A stretch of DNA of 64,000 bases from Colius striatus (lineage: Eukaryota; Chordata; Aves; Coliiformes; Coliidae): assembly GCF_028858725.1 (NCBI RefSeq), contig NC_084759.1, positions 87,092,944 to 87,156,943 on the forward strand, written 5' to 3'. The translations under genes were made by a program, and so were the position numbers. The notes under the pieces were generated by a model. That model saw only the letters and a list, made by a program, of their open reading frames with translations. It did no database searches and had not been told where the DNA came from. This document shows positions 36,301-48,499 of this stretch, one piece after another; positions within the stretch are counted from its first letter, which is position 1, and each line of letters begins with the position of its first letter.

Positions 36301-39300
36301 AAAAATCAGAAAGACACCCATTTTGTTAGGCAAGACAAGATATTCTCAAAAGTCTTATTGACCAGTAAGAACAATCACACTTAAGACACTTGGCATCACA
36401 CAAACAAAACCAGCATATGATGTTGCTTGCCCCTACACCTATCACAGATGAACACAATCTTTCTCATTCCCCCCTTGCAGTCAATGCAAAAGATACTGTG
36501 CCACATTCCGATGGCCTGATGGTAGGCAGAAAGAACAGAAGGAATCTGGTGTCAAGAGACCTGGAGATATTCCAAGATCATTTTGGTGTAAATTACTTAA
36601 AATGTAATGCCTTAAAAGGAAAAAAAAAAAAATCAAAACTGTGAGTATACTATCTTCCTCTGGTTACATATGCATCTCTTTTTACTCCTACTTCTACACT
36701 TGATATCTCTTGCATGAGGGACCTCAATTCTCTCCAGAGCTCTGAGTTCAGAAAATGTGTCTTCCATCATCACCATTTTTCCCCTAGCAAAGAGAGTGCC
36801 TTTGATCAAATGTGGGCAAGCTGCCTGGGACATTCTAATCAAGGCAAATAAACAATAAGGCAGCTGTTAACTTTAAGAGTTTTGTAGAAAAGAAAATAGA
36901 AAGGTACTGGGAGGAGATGCTTAAAAATATGTGCAACATCACTTACTTCACACCAGCTCCTAACAGAAGAATAAATTATTTTGTAAAGTCTAGAGTTACA
37001 GAAGATAATGGGAGTGGACTTGAGTCAAAAAATACAAAAATGGGGCAAGAAACATTATTAAACATATCAAAAGTGACGCTGCTCATGACTGCATTGAGGA
37101 ACAAAAGAAGACAACCGCTGAAAAAAATTCCCACTTTAATATTTTAATGATAATTTTTCTAAAAAGGTAGAGAAGTAAATGAATGCAAAGAGTAAATAAA
37201 GAAAGAAACACAGTTTTCAATCCCAAACTCCACAACTGGAGAAGAAAATGTTTCTCTGACTAGGTGAGCAAGCCAACTTGAAGTCAGCAAGTACCTATCA
37301 CTAGTCCTTTCCATTCCAACATACAGTCAAAGCACATAAATAAAATTTCAGACTCTAATTCCTGACCTAGAAAGCAAAAGACCAGAGTATGTTGTATTTT
37401 TTTCTTCCTAAAAGTCACATGGGAATATTGAAGCTGGGTCAGATGGAAGAAGTATTTGAAAATTTCTGACTATTTTTTTGTTTGAATGACAAATACTACT
37501 TTCTATTCATTTTCTTCATTTGTATTCAGTCAACAACTGGTGCTAGATGTAGCTGTCTCACCTGCCCAAAACCAGCTTTAAGGATTGTTTTGTATAAGAT
37601 GTTCCAAAGAAATAAAAGGAAGAATTTCTTCACTGTGAGGGTGAGGGAGCCCTGGAACAGGCTGCCCAGATGGGTTGTGAAGTCTCCTTTTCTGGAGGCA
37701 TTCAAAACTCACCTGGACAAGTTAACGTGTGACCTACTCTAGGCGGTCCTGCTCTGGCAGGGGGGTTGGACTAGATCATCTTTCAAGGCCCCTTCCAGAC
37801 CTTGAGATTCTGTGACTGTTTTACTTATCATTGTTTAAACACATTAGCATAAAACTGACATATTTCTATTATATTTGAATTTACCTCATAGTCCCACAAT
37901 CCCCTACATACATAAATCTCACTGCCTCTTTCAAATGGTGGAAAAAAAGGAGAGGGGAATTTTTTACCTATGAATAAAGACTGCAAATAAAGTGAAGCAT
38001 GCATGAACACACACCTGCTTCAGATACTTTTCTTCTTCAATGACATTTGTCTTTTATCTCTTCCAGGTCAGGCTCAGCTGGATTTCAAGAAGGTAATTTC
38101 CCACAAAGTCTGTACCTTCTCAGTATACTCATGATTGTCATGCACTTCTGGAGCTTTTATTCCAGGTGTTACTGCAGTTCAGTATCATTCACCGAGGGCT
38201 GTGATTCCACTGTATCATCGAACTCCATCTAACAGCAGAAATGCGAGGTGCACAGGGGCATGCACAGATGTGAAAAACAAATGAGGGACAAGTGTTTTCT
38301 GTTTCCTCTCTTCACTTTTTTGGTATGAGTCTTGCAGTTTCTCTACCTTTGCTTATGTTGCTCAGTATTTTAGCCTTGCTTTTGCCTCTATTTTGGCATG
38401 TCTCAAAAAAACCTTTTAGTACTAAAGACGTTTTGTACTCATGTTTCTAAAGTTCCTTCTCCTCAAAAGCTTTGAGAAAATAAAGATCTGATTTTCTCAC
38501 CTGGTGCCTTATCTGCATGTTACAACAGCAAAAAACAGCTACAGAGACATTTTTGAAACATGCTGCATATATTGAAAATGCAGGGAAAAGGAGAGAAACA
38601 GTGTGGCATACACATGCAAAACCATGCAAGCTGACTTCTTCAAAAGCTTTATCTAAAGGGCCACTATTACGGTGGCATGGGAAGTAGAAGATTGTTGCTG
38701 ATTAGGGTCACAGCACTTGCACAGATACATGCTGAAGGAACTCATGGAGGCAATTTAAATTGGCTAGTCTAAAATGAGAATTATACTAGTGTTATTTCAA
38801 CTCGAATGTGGGCATACAAAAGGATACATCAAACAAAATTTCAAAACGAAAATTTCCCAGTGCCCCTGGTTATGTTCTGATTAACTTTACACAACAGGCA
38901 ATTTAATAGAACTGGTTCAATCCAATAAAACACGTCAAGTTTTGTTCAAAACAAAAACTATTAATGGATAATTCATCTTCTCTGAAGTTAGGCTTGAAAA
39001 ATTGGTTGTATAATTTCACCTCAAGATACTCTGCAGTCCATGAAATCTATATTTTTTTCTATCATGCCTGGAGTAGTTAGTTCTAAAGAAATCCAGCATC
39101 TTCAAGCTTTGTTTGGGGACATGGCAGAAAACTCTCAAGAAATTATTTAATGAGCAACGACCAGTTGGGCACTTATGAGGAACAAATACATTCCAATAAA
39201 AATGAAAATATGCATACAAATTTTGTAACAGCAATGTTGTATTACCTATCAGCAGTTGGTCGCCAATACAACAGACACGTGCTCATCAACAAACAAGCAG

Positions 39301-39938
39301 GCCCTTCCACATAAAATACACAGAACAAATTCTTCAATGAGTATTGTTTCCATAATTTCAGAGAAATGAAAATAAATATGAATACTGCTCACTTTATTAC
39401 ATCTGAGCCCCTCTGAATGCTTTTGCAATTTATTTCTGATTTTAGCAGAATTTTCTCAAGTTTTTTGAGTCACTTTCTCAAGGCTTACTTTTAGTTGACA
39501 GTTAACAGTAATCCAAATCTTCACTTCAGAAATACAGTTTTATCTATTGTTTCAGGCAGATTCCAAGTGAACTTGTTGATTCTGTTCAACAGATACTGTT
39601 TACTTCCTCATTATAAACCTTTGTATTTAAGATTGCCTACTAAACACTGTCAGATTCACAAGCAACATTCAACATGAACCAAGTCACGCTACCTTTAAAT
39701 CCTGTATGATACATTCAGATATTACAGAATCACTCATGACAGTTCTTGGGCATGTCTGTGAAAATTTTCAGTGACTTCATACTAACTTCAAAGGCATTCG
39801 ATAGTTCCAATTGAACAGTTCTCCTTCCTCTCCCCACAACCTCTTTTAATATATTACATGAGGATTCAAACAGGAATCATCACTTTCCAAGTTGTACAAA
39901 TATAACCTTTTATCACATACTCCATTTCTAATACTGAC
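33328..39938 (-). other. RPGR intron 2 (6.6 kb)
   Basis: AT-rich intron with one CR1 end (37596-37822). No other repeat, RNA or exon was recognised. Confidence 0.65.
37596..37822 (+). mobile_element. CR1 LINE fragment, 3' end, in RPGR intron 2
   Basis: Plus orientation, antisense to RPGR. Starts within the ORF2 end (frame shows NFFTVRVREPWNRLPRWVV) and continues through the GGGGGGTTGGACTAGATCATC block to the degenerate tail GAGATTCTGTGACTG. Confidence 0.92.
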
Positions 39939-40064
39939 CTGTAACAACAGCAGTATGTTCATCTCCACATGATATAAGTACAGGCTCGTCATTTTTGAAC
40001 CAGAACTTGCTAGGAATATCTTCTGCAAATTTGCTTTTTCCAAATGTAAAAAGAGCACCTGATT
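39939..40064 (-). CDS. RPGR: RPGR exon 2 (first RCC1 repeat)
   Basis: 126 nt, phase 1 at both ends, acceptor GATTTTAG and donor ACAG|GTCAGT. The translation [20 protein letters not shown] and [14 protein letters not shown] matches human [20 protein letters not shown] and LSCGDEHSAVVTG. Confidence 0.98.
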
Positions 40065-41859
40065 CTAAAATCACAAAAAGATAATGGCAATTTTAGTGAA
40101 AACAATTTTTGCCTCATATGTGTTGACATAGTAACTTCCTATTAATTGAACATTTTAGTTTCTTATCTTTTTATTTAAAGAAAAAAAAATATTAAAAATG
40201 GCCAAAGCACTTTCTTTTGTTCAGTTTCACCCGGACTACTTCATTTTCAGGCCTTCTGACTCCTCTTAGCCTCCATGATCTTCCTAATGGAATAAGAACC
40301 GTTGCTGGTATATCGTGTTCTAAGGATACAATAATTTAAAGTATAGTAATGTACTTTATCACTAGCCTCTAAGAAAAAGCAGGTGGGTAAAACAAAGAAT
40401 AAATAACTGAATAACTGCCCCCAGAAAGTAAAAAAAAAAAAAAAATCTCATCCTGTAAGCAAGTCGAGACAACAGTTCTCATTTACACTTGAATTCAAAC
40501 AGGTCTTCCAAATTAGACACACACACATTGTAAACAGGTGACAGACTCCAAATTGACTACTCTTCCTCATCCATGTGAAAAGATACATCTGGCTCTAAAA
40601 ACAGCCCCCTAAAATCAAAACTCTCAGCCTTCAAAACAAGGACTGGCATAACTGTCTTTGATTATAAGGCCATGATCTAAAAACCCCAAATGTAAAGTCC
40701 AGACACCTCTTCTATCCTTGTAACCTGCCTAGTTTTATCAATTCTTCCCACTTTCAAAAATGTCAGCAATGTTATTTTAAAATATAGAATATTAACCATT
40801 CATATTTTGGTTGAGCATATGGCTCAACGTTGAAAATATTAATTATACACAAAGATAAATAAACTCAAAAATTAAATAATATGCTAAAAGCCATGCAGAC
40901 AACATGTCAAAGCACAATTAAACCTCGTATTTTAAAATGTCAAACCTTATGGTTTAAGCAAAGAAATATTTTTTTTAAAAATAAAATCAAATCTTTTCCT
41001 TTTATATGTTTTGATAACACATAAGCTAAACCAGACACTAACACTAAACTGCTTTGTAAAATTACATGTAATTTGACAGTAACATTGAAACATCTTTGTG
41101 TATTTACTTTCAATGAAAACGATCTCATCAACAGCTTCCACCCCAGCTCCAAAATGCAGTTTTTTCTTAAAACTCTAAATTTCACATTCATTTTGAAATT
41201 ATTCTTTAATGCAAAAGTTTCCCATATTTTCAAATGATGTGTTATTTAGGCACCAGGTTCATCAGACATGTATAAAACTGTATTTACTGCCTCTCTAGAT
41301 GTGTTTCACTGTTGTATTAAAAACAAGCATTGTGCAGACGAATTCAAGTCTTTTGAAGAAAGAGTTGAGTTTCCTCCTCATTTTATGTAGACATACACAT
41401 GCTAAAAGGCATCTGAAAAGTCTGTTTTAAGTTTTACTCTCTAGCCAGAGTCATGCTGCATATTTGAACATGCCTATACTGATGTCTTTAGGACTCAACA
41501 CAAAGCAGAGCTCTCTGGTTCATTTCCTTCTCTTTCAGAAGCATAAACATGAAAAGATGTCTTTATTCTTCATTTGGTGTACACAAAAAGCAGAGAATTT
41601 AATTTACTAACCTCCTTCAAATTTCATTCATTTCACAACTGAAACCTAAGCTGTCAGTTTGGAAATTCAATCCCAGGAATTCATAAAATTAAATACCACA
41701 GAACATGACTTTTTTTGCTATCTCGGTTAAAAATGACCGTAGGTCAAATCACGGACCAAATCTCACTTATTAACTGAAAAAAAGCCCTGTCTGCTTAATA
41801 CTGTACGACTACACCACATCGCTGACGACAGGAAGGTTGCCCTGTCTGATCCCTGACGT
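40065..41859 (-). other. RPGR intron 1, AT-rich part
   Basis: No repeat family or exon recognised; an A run lies at 40431-40445. The intron continues into the CpG island up to 42145. Confidence 0.65.
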
Positions 41860-42480
41860 CAACAAACGTATTTCTCCCCAGCCGGCGGAAGACACCGGCC
41901 TGAGGCGGCGGCCCGCAGCCAGGCGCCGCGCCCGCAGTCCGGAGGAAGCCGGGGGCTGCCACAGAGGGCGGAGTGGGGCGACCAGGGGCCGCGGCAGCGC
42001 GGTGAGGCAAAGCAGGGGGCGGCCGTTGAGACGCCGGTGATAGCGCCCTGTGCCACCGCGGCGGGGGAAATCGGGCAGGGGCCTTTGGAAGTCTCCCCAT
42101 CCGACCCTCAGCTCCGTCCTCCTGCGAGGGTCCGGCACCACTCACCAGGCACCGGCAGCTCGTCCTCCTCGCCGAGCTGAGCCATGGCAGCTGGCGGCGG
42201 GCGGCCACCCCCGCGCCCCATGCACGGCGGCAGCCGGTTGCCGGAAGTAAGCGGAGGCCTTGCCACGGGCAACGGCCACAGAGAGCAGCGCGACGGCCGC
42301 CGCCGCGAGGGGGCCCGGCCTGAGGGCTGGCGGTCGGCTGAGCGCTCCCTGGCGGCTGGCGGCAGAGCGGTTGCCTGCGGTTCCCGCCATCTTAACGTTC
42401 CCCTGAGGTGGGAACGGTCCATCTGTGCCGCCCCGGGTACGGGGGCACTAACCGGCCTCAGCCCGCTGGGCGGGGGCTTA
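41860..42480. promoter_or_regulatory. CpG island promoter of RPGR
   Basis: A sharp change from AT-rich DNA to about 600 bp of GC-rich, CpG-dense sequence covering exon 1 and both sides of it. It has an ETS/GABP-type CCGGAAGT at 42241-42248 and an Sp1-type GGGCGGGGG at 42468-42476. The start codon of RPGR sits inside. This is the layout of a housekeeping-type promoter; the transcription start cannot be fixed from sequence, and divergent transcription is possible. The island stops abruptly where a CR1 tail begins at 42481. Confidence 0.85.
42146..42185 (-). CDS. RPGR: RPGR exon 1 (coding part)
   Basis: 40 coding nt: start codon in a strong context (GCCATGG), translation MAQLGEEDELPVP plus one base, then donor CTG|GTGAGT. 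Joined to exon 2 it reads [16 protein letters not shown], comparable with human [15 protein letters not shown]; phase 1 as in the rest of the propeller exons. The N-terminus before ESG is not conserved with human but is similarly acidic. The same frame is open upstream as far as 42494, but the next ATG there lies in a CR1 tail and is not a credible start. Confidence 0.9.
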
Positions 42481-42812
42481 TAGAATCGTAGCATGGTAGG
42501 GAGTGGAAGAGGCTTCTGGAGATGATTCAGTCCTACCTCCTGCTAAAGCAGATTTGCCTCCTTCAGGTCACACAGGAACGTTTCTAGGCAAGTTTGAGAA
42601 CCTCCATAGGGGACTCCACACCCTCCCTGGGCAGCCTGTGCTAGGGCTTCCTCACCCTCACAAGAAAGAAGTTTCTCCTCGTGTTAAAGTGGAACTTGCC
42701 ATGCACCAGCTTGTGCCAATTACCCCTTGTTCTGTCACTGGGCACTACAGAAAAAAAGTGTTGCCTCATCCTGCTGACATCCACACTTTGGACACTTACA
42801 GATACTTTAGAT
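42481..42812 (-). mobile_element. CR1 LINE, outer copy, 3' part
   Basis: Complement of a CR1 3' tail and 3' UTR (left edge TAGAATCGTAGCATGG, then CCTGGGCAGCCTGTG and ATTACCCCTTGTTCTGTC). It is interrupted at about 42813 by a plus-strand CR1 and resumes at 43502. It abuts the RPGR CpG island. Confidence 0.88.
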
Positions 42813-42814
42813 AC

Positions 42815-43501
42815 ATACTGGCTGGAAAGCTGCCAGGCAGAGAGGGACCTGGGAGTGTTGGTTGACAGCGGCTGAACATGAGCCAGCAGTGTGCCCAGGT
42901 GGCCAAGAAGGCCAATGGCATCCTGGCCTGGATCAGGAACAGTGTTGTCAGCAGGAGGAGAGGAGTGATTATTCCCCTATACTCGGCTTTCATGAGGTTG
43001 CACCTCAAATACCGTGTTCAGTTTTGGGCCCCTCTCAACAAGAAGGATATTCAGGTGCTGGAGAGGATGCAGAGGCAGGCTACTAAGCTAGTAAAGGATT
43101 TGGAGCACGTCTCAAATGAGGAATGGCTGAGAGATCTGGGGCTGTTGAGCCTGGAGAAAAGAAGGCTCAGGGGAGACCTTATCGCTTTCTACAGCTACCT
43201 GAAAGGAAGTTGTAGCGAGGTGAGGGTCAGTTTGTTCTCCCAAGTGACAAGCAGTAGAACAAGAGGAAACAGCCTCAACTTGCACCAGGGGAGGTTCAGG
43301 CAGGATATGAGGAGGAATTTCTTTACTGAAAGGGTTGTCAGGCATTCGAATGGCCTGCCCAGGGAGGTGACGGAGTCACTATCTTTGGAGGTGTTTAAGA
43401 GACAGGTGGATATTGCACTTAGGTTGACAGTGCTGGGACAAAGGCTGGACTCAATGATCTTAAAGGTCTCTTCCAGCGGAAGCAATTCTGTGATTCTGTA
43501 A
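42815..43501 (+). mobile_element. CR1 LINE, inner nested copy, with open ORF2 C-terminus
   Basis: Plus orientation, inserted into the outer minus-strand CR1. From 42878 it keeps a 207-codon open frame to its 3' end: [60 protein letters not shown] and so on, the C-terminal part of CR1 ORF2 downstream of the reverse-transcriptase core. The tail is CAATTCTGTGATTCTGTA. The lack of stops points to a fairly recent insertion, but it lacks the catalytic RT and endonuclease domains and cannot be active. Confidence 0.9.
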
Positions 43502-43735
43502 GTGTTGATGAGGTCCACCCCTCAGTCTCCCTCATCATAAGGAAGATGCTCTAGTCCTCTGATCATCTTGGTAGCTCTGCACTGGACTCTCTCCAGCAGC
43601 TCTCCGTCTCTCATGAGCTGAGGAGCCCAGAACTGGATGCAGTATTCCAGATGAGGTCTCACCAGGGCAGAGTAGAAGGAGAGGAGAACCTCTCTTGAAA
43701 GAAGAGAAAGAACCCCCTTCAAAGGAGGGAAGAAT
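43502..43735 (-). mobile_element. CR1 LINE, outer copy, 5' part
   Basis: Continuation of the element interrupted at 42813: complement of the ORF2 C-terminal region, with [36 protein letters not shown] in the minus-strand frame. The sequence picks up (GTTGATGAGGTCC) where the left part stopped, as expected for one element split by insertion. Confidence 0.88.
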
Positions 43736-46612
43736 CATCTCCCTCAAAGGCCCCTTGCAAGTCTCATCTCCAAGAGAGCTCTGCTTTCATGGCACTACCA
43801 TCTCTACATGCCTATGTGTCATTTCTGTCTCCTTTTTCTGTAGCCTGTCCCTGCCTCTGTCTCATGAAGCAGTCATCTTGCAACTCTTTTACCTGATGCT
43901 GCAGCTCTTGAACTTGATGGCACCTATCATACATACTTACCTTAGAAGGAGATGTACCTCCTTGCTACCCAACTTTGGGCGGATGCATCTTCTGTACGGC
44001 AGGCTCCTGAGCCCTGGCTTTAGCTCACAGGTGAGTACTCACCATCTTGTTGGCTTGAGACAGGAGCACTGCCCCAGGTTGTGTCTCACTGCGTAGGTAG
44101 CAAGTTGTTCCCTGCTCACCCTGCCTGCACAAACTGACATGCATGCCCTGGCTGACATGCTGTGCCCCTGGTCACTTGCTCTCCCTGGGGACCATTAAAA
44201 TCCCTGGAGGTCACCTTGGCTCTGCCTCCCAGCAGGACCACCCCTCGCAAGAACTGTTGGTTCCCAGCATGTCTCCTTGCTGCTCCTCTGCTCTCCCTGG
44301 GAACCCCTTGCTCTCTCTGAGCAGCTGCTCAGTTTCAAAAAACTAGGCGTCACCACTGTCACGTGTCTCGCTGACTGAATGAATGATGGGGAGAGGATAG
44401 AGTTACCAGCAGTGTCTGTGAGTGGCCAGACACCAAGCTGCTGGAATTCTTCATTGGTCACCATTGAGTGCAGAATGGATGGGAAAGGCTGTGGGCATTT
44501 GGGTTTCTTTCTGGATGACCACTGTATGCAGTTGAAGTAGAGGTCATGATAGCAGGGATCCAGTTACACCACATTGTCCCAGGTCCAAGTAGACCCATAT
44601 CACTGGAAGATGCAACTGTAGGCATGGTGGGGTGCAGAAGGTTAGGAGCTACTTCCTGCTGGAGGTGCTGAAGCCCCACTCTGCAAAAGAGAGGCACTGA
44701 GTTTAGTCTCTTCCTTAGGGCAGGAGGTTGGGCAGCAGATGAGCTATGGAAGGTCATTAACCTCCCAAGGTGTTTTCAGGTTAAAAGGAAGCAGCACAGA
44801 CACTCTTGATGCACCGTCCCTCAGCCACTACTATAGAAATGCTTTTCTTGCCTTTCCCTACCCTAACTGCTGCTTCCAGGTGTCAAGGGTCAGTCTCCTG
44901 CCAGCTCAGAGAAGAGAGAGAGCTTACATTCATATTAGTTTTCTCTATGATTATCACTCCCTTATTCTCGTCCATTTATCTCTTACATGACGTTATTCTC
45001 TCTTCACCAGTTTGTCTCAACCAATGTACTGCTATTACTCCATTTCCAATAGCAAGCCCTGGAATACAGAAATATGCTGAACCAATTTCATCTTGATTTC
45101 AATATTGAAGCATTTTATAGTATTGAGATGAGACAGATGTTCACACTGAGCCCTGGCAGCCTGGGAACAGCTAGCAGGAACAGGGGGTGGCTCTGAGGCT
45201 CTGTGCTAAGAGATGCTTCAGTCACCTCAAATGTAAGAGAAGTGCATCACACCAACAGCAATGCCAACGTCAGTCTGACTCTTCTCCTGTGCCTAGGGCT
45301 GCTACTTGCTCACAGGAGCTTACAAAGGGATTTGCTACGTAGGAACTGGGGTCAGGGAGTCCCTGTACAGTGGCGACCTGACAAAGGGGCACTGGCACTG
45401 TCCCCTCCAGGTGGGGCTGCCATGTGAGTCATTTGACAGAGAAAGGTAACCAAAAGGGAAACCATGGCCCAGCTTTCTTTTCTATGTGTAGGTCTTCTGG
45501 CTCTTTCATTCCCTTCCCATTAATTTCTGTTGAGTTTTGCTTGTGCCTGACATTTCCTCTGGCAACTGCTGCATTTTCCAAGCATCTCAGGGGTGGTTTG
45601 GCATGAAGGGTTCTCAACAAATCCCTCCAAGAGCTATCATCCTGCATGACTATTTCATGGCAATCTCTTTCTGGGGAAGTAAAGCTTTTTTTCCTATGTG
45701 TTTTAATTATGTCATCCTCACATTCCAATTTCAACATACCACCTTCTGTGACAGAGATGTCATCACCTTGATTTACACAAGTATGCTTCTTTTTACACAG
45801 TGGAGGAAATGAGAAAGTAATGGTCATATTTCAAAAACACCCACAGTGCAGGTGGCATAAAATCTTATCTGACAATTACATTTGAAGGAAGACATTTAAA
45901 TGAAATCCCATTAGTATTTAGCAACGACCAACGTCAGATTGCAGAGCAAGCAGTTTAACAGAGGGGTATGCATGTTGCAATACTTAGATTTTGGAACTCA
46001 CTGAGAGCTGTTTAACACTACCATAACACAACTGAGAACTTTGTCCAAAAATACCTCAAGGAAATATGATTTTTAACATATAATAATTCTCCATTTTTGA
46101 AGGCTCAAATAAGCCTTGATGGCCCTTGTCCAACCCCACAACTGTGAGCCCAGGGCCCTCATTTCAGCTCAATGTGGGAACACAGTCTTTACCCACGCTG
46201 TGGCAGGGCCAGAAGCTCCCATCCCAAGAGAGCTGCCCTGCTTATGCTGTGCCCTAACAAATATTTTGCCTTTTTCTACCTGCACATGCCCCTGTAGAAA
46301 TATTTAACAAACATGAAATTGCTGTGAAAGGGTATTGACACAAGTGTGATACGATGGGCTTGCAGAGAAGAGCACAAACTGCAAGTGATGCAATGAGCCC
46401 TGTAAGAAATCTCTATCTATAGAGTTTGACCAAAGAAAAGCTTCAGTGTCACCCCCACCCAGGCTCAGTCTTGGCAGGGACAACCAAAGAGAAGACTTTG
46501 GTTCACGGTTTCCCCACATTTGCATAGCAGCACAGCTCACGCTCTGCTTCATATACCTTAGTTTCTCTTAATTTTATTTGTGGGACTGAGAGAAGTGCAA
46601 CGTGAACAGAAG
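43736..46612. other. RPGR-OTC intergenic region: no gene recognised
   Basis: Mixed-composition DNA with moderately GC-rich parts (44100-44760, 45130-45430). Short open frames on both strands up to ~133 codons show no recognisable domain or biased codon use. It must contain the OTC promoter at its right end; no TATA box at a convincing distance was seen. Confidence 0.55.
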
Positions 46613-46689
46613 ATGCTGTTTAGCGTGAAGAACTTCTTCAGTATTGCAAGACTAACAGGGACCAGCAAGCAGCCACTGCGACAGTTTTG
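46613..46689 (+). CDS. OTC: OTC exon 1 (mitochondrial leader)
   Basis: 77 coding nt, 25 codons plus two bases, donor TTG|GTAAGC. The translation starts MLFSVKNFFSIARLTG and continues TSKQPLRQF. It has Lys/Arg spaced among hydrophobics and no Asp or Glu, as expected of a matrix-targeting helix. Human begins MLFNLRILLNNAAFRNG and has the same length. The start context has A at -3. Confidence rests on the conserved MLF start, the exact exon length and phase, and the fit to exon 2. Confidence 0.92.
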
Positions 46690-48089
46690 GTAAGCTTTTC
46701 CTGTAGTTTAGTCTGGCATTCAGTGGCAATTAGTCAGAAGCCTGGAGACAAAAGCAGCCGAATCCTGTGAAGGAGTGAGTGTTTCAGAGAAAGGCATGCT
46801 TTTGCCCACATTTTTATTTCCCTTTTGCCTCCCAAGGTGGCAAACTGTGTCTTTGGGAGGCTGGAAGATTTTGCCTTTTCATGTTTGTGAAATGTTGTTC
46901 ATTCTTTCTGTGGCATTTAGTAGCAAAGTCAATAAGGAATGTTTCTTCTTGAGGTCAGTGTGTGCTGCGGGTACTATAATCAATAAATAATCATCTGAAT
47001 GAAGTAGAAGATGTTCTTATATATTTAGATAATTTGCATGGCCAGTACTGAGGGGAGTGAGTGGAGGAGAGGAAATTCTCTTCTTGAAGCTGCAAGGTGA
47101 ATCTCTTCTTTGTGGGGTTTTTTTTTTTTTTTTGGGTGGGTCTCTATACTTATTGAAGGTGTGCAGGAAAATTATGATGTGAAACAACATTCAAAGTTAA
47201 CCACGTAGACCTGTCTCTGTGACTTCTTTCTTCAACTGGATAGACGTGCCTTTCCCCTGTGCCTTCAGAAAAATACTGTGTGGGAGTATTTCAGTAAGCT
47301 GCTTCTCGTGTTTGTCACATCTCCAGAATAACATTTAATAATATTAAATAACATTAAAATTAAAGACTTGGAACTGAATTCCACTTCTTTCTATGTTTTC
47401 ATGTCATTGTCAATAAGAGTAGCATTAACAATGCTATGCAGCAAATAATTATTGCTGGAAAGGAAAATACTGGAATTTCATATTCACAGGAATTCTAATA
47501 TGCAGTAAGTAATTTTTCTTTATCATTTATATATTACATCAGGTGAAAAACAAATGTTTTGCAGGTTCTGAGATTTATTTGCCACAGTTTTAAGTGGTCT
47601 TGAAGCCTAGGTGATAATTTTTTTATGTATTTTTGATTTTCACTTCTGGCAGACAGTGTGAACGTTCTCTGGTTAGCAGAGATGATAGAAAAACAAATTT
47701 GGAAAAATAATGCAGTAAAACTGTTTTTCCAATAATGTCATCCAAATTGTTAAGCTCCCCACATGCTGTTTGTTATCGTTAGGAATTTTTTAGCATTATA
47801 TTGAAATGTTGGCATAAGCTATCACCACTGTCTGTCACCATTACCAGTTAAGCAGACTGTGGTTGATACTGCAGGATAACCTACCGTCTATCAGTCTTTG
47901 CTGATACTCCAAAGTAATTGCTGTCCCTGCTGGGAAAGAAATAAGCCAACTGATTGACCTTGCAATTCTGCTTGTTACATTTTAACTTTGGAATGTTATC
48001 TCATGCCCCTTGTCCACACCCGCCTGTCTTTCAGAAGATGTGGATAACAGGGAAGGGAACACATTTCTTAAAGGTCATAGCAATAAAAC

Positions 48090-48260
48090 TCAATCATCAT
48101 GAGAACATAGAGGTCAGGAGCAGACCTCTAGTCCAACTTTCTGCTTGTAGCCTGACAACAGCATATGAGGTCAGCTGCGTCTTTGTTTATCCAGGTCTTG
48201 AGAATCTCCAAGAATGATAATTCCAAATCCTCTCTGGGTAACTAATTTTAGTGCTTCACT
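48090..48260 (-). mobile_element. Possible very old CR1 3' remnant
   Basis: The stretch with CATAGAGGTCAGGAGCAGACC, CTAGTCCAACTTTCTG and a later GAGAATCTCCAAGAATGATA resembles the complement of a CR1 3' UTR, but is strongly diverged. Confidence 0.4.
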
Positions 48261-48499
48261 GTCTACCAGTGGAGAAATTAGTGGTGGATATTTCAGAACA
48301 CTTCTCAGCTGTGCCAAGTAGTAAAACAAGACCAATGACTATAAGTTCCTGTTTGGCACATTGAACTTGGACAATCTCTAAGTCCCTGGAAGGAATTGTA
48401 GGCTGCAATTAGAAACTCGAGGATCTAGACCAAAGCTGCTCTGGAAACAATGCAGCAAAGGAGAGTAAAGCCTTGGTATTCGAGGCTGGATTTGAGTAG

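Larger units (their letters stand above)
1..42185 (-). other. RPGR: RPGR gene (partial at 3' end), retinitis pigmentosa GTPase regulator
   Basis: Gene span from the start codon to the left edge. RPGR is a ciliary protein of the photoreceptor connecting cilium; its RCC1-like propeller is known to bind RPGRIP1 and PDE6D. Fifteen coding exons were identified by translating the minus strand and matching the exon order, RCC1 repeat signatures (CGxxHT) and splice phases to vertebrate RPGR. Introns 1-8 are all phase 1, introns 9 and 10 phase 0, intron 11 phase 1, introns 13 and 14 phase 0; intron 12 is phase 1 only if one missing base is assumed. The visible exon set ends in the long ORF15-type exon, so the 3' end, the stop of that isoform and any exons of the alternative 19-exon isoform lie to the left of the window. 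The neighbour on the opposite strand is OTC, as in human. Confidence 0.96.

Noticed and set aside
41795..42494. Several long open frames on both strands in the GC-rich region
   Set aside because: GC-rich DNA has few stop codons. Only the short RPGR exon 1 frame is backed by a start context, a donor and homology after splicing.
44458..44757. 99-codon minus-strand frame in the intergenic region
   Set aside because: No recognised domain, no promoter or polyadenylation context; probably chance or an unrecognised old repeat.
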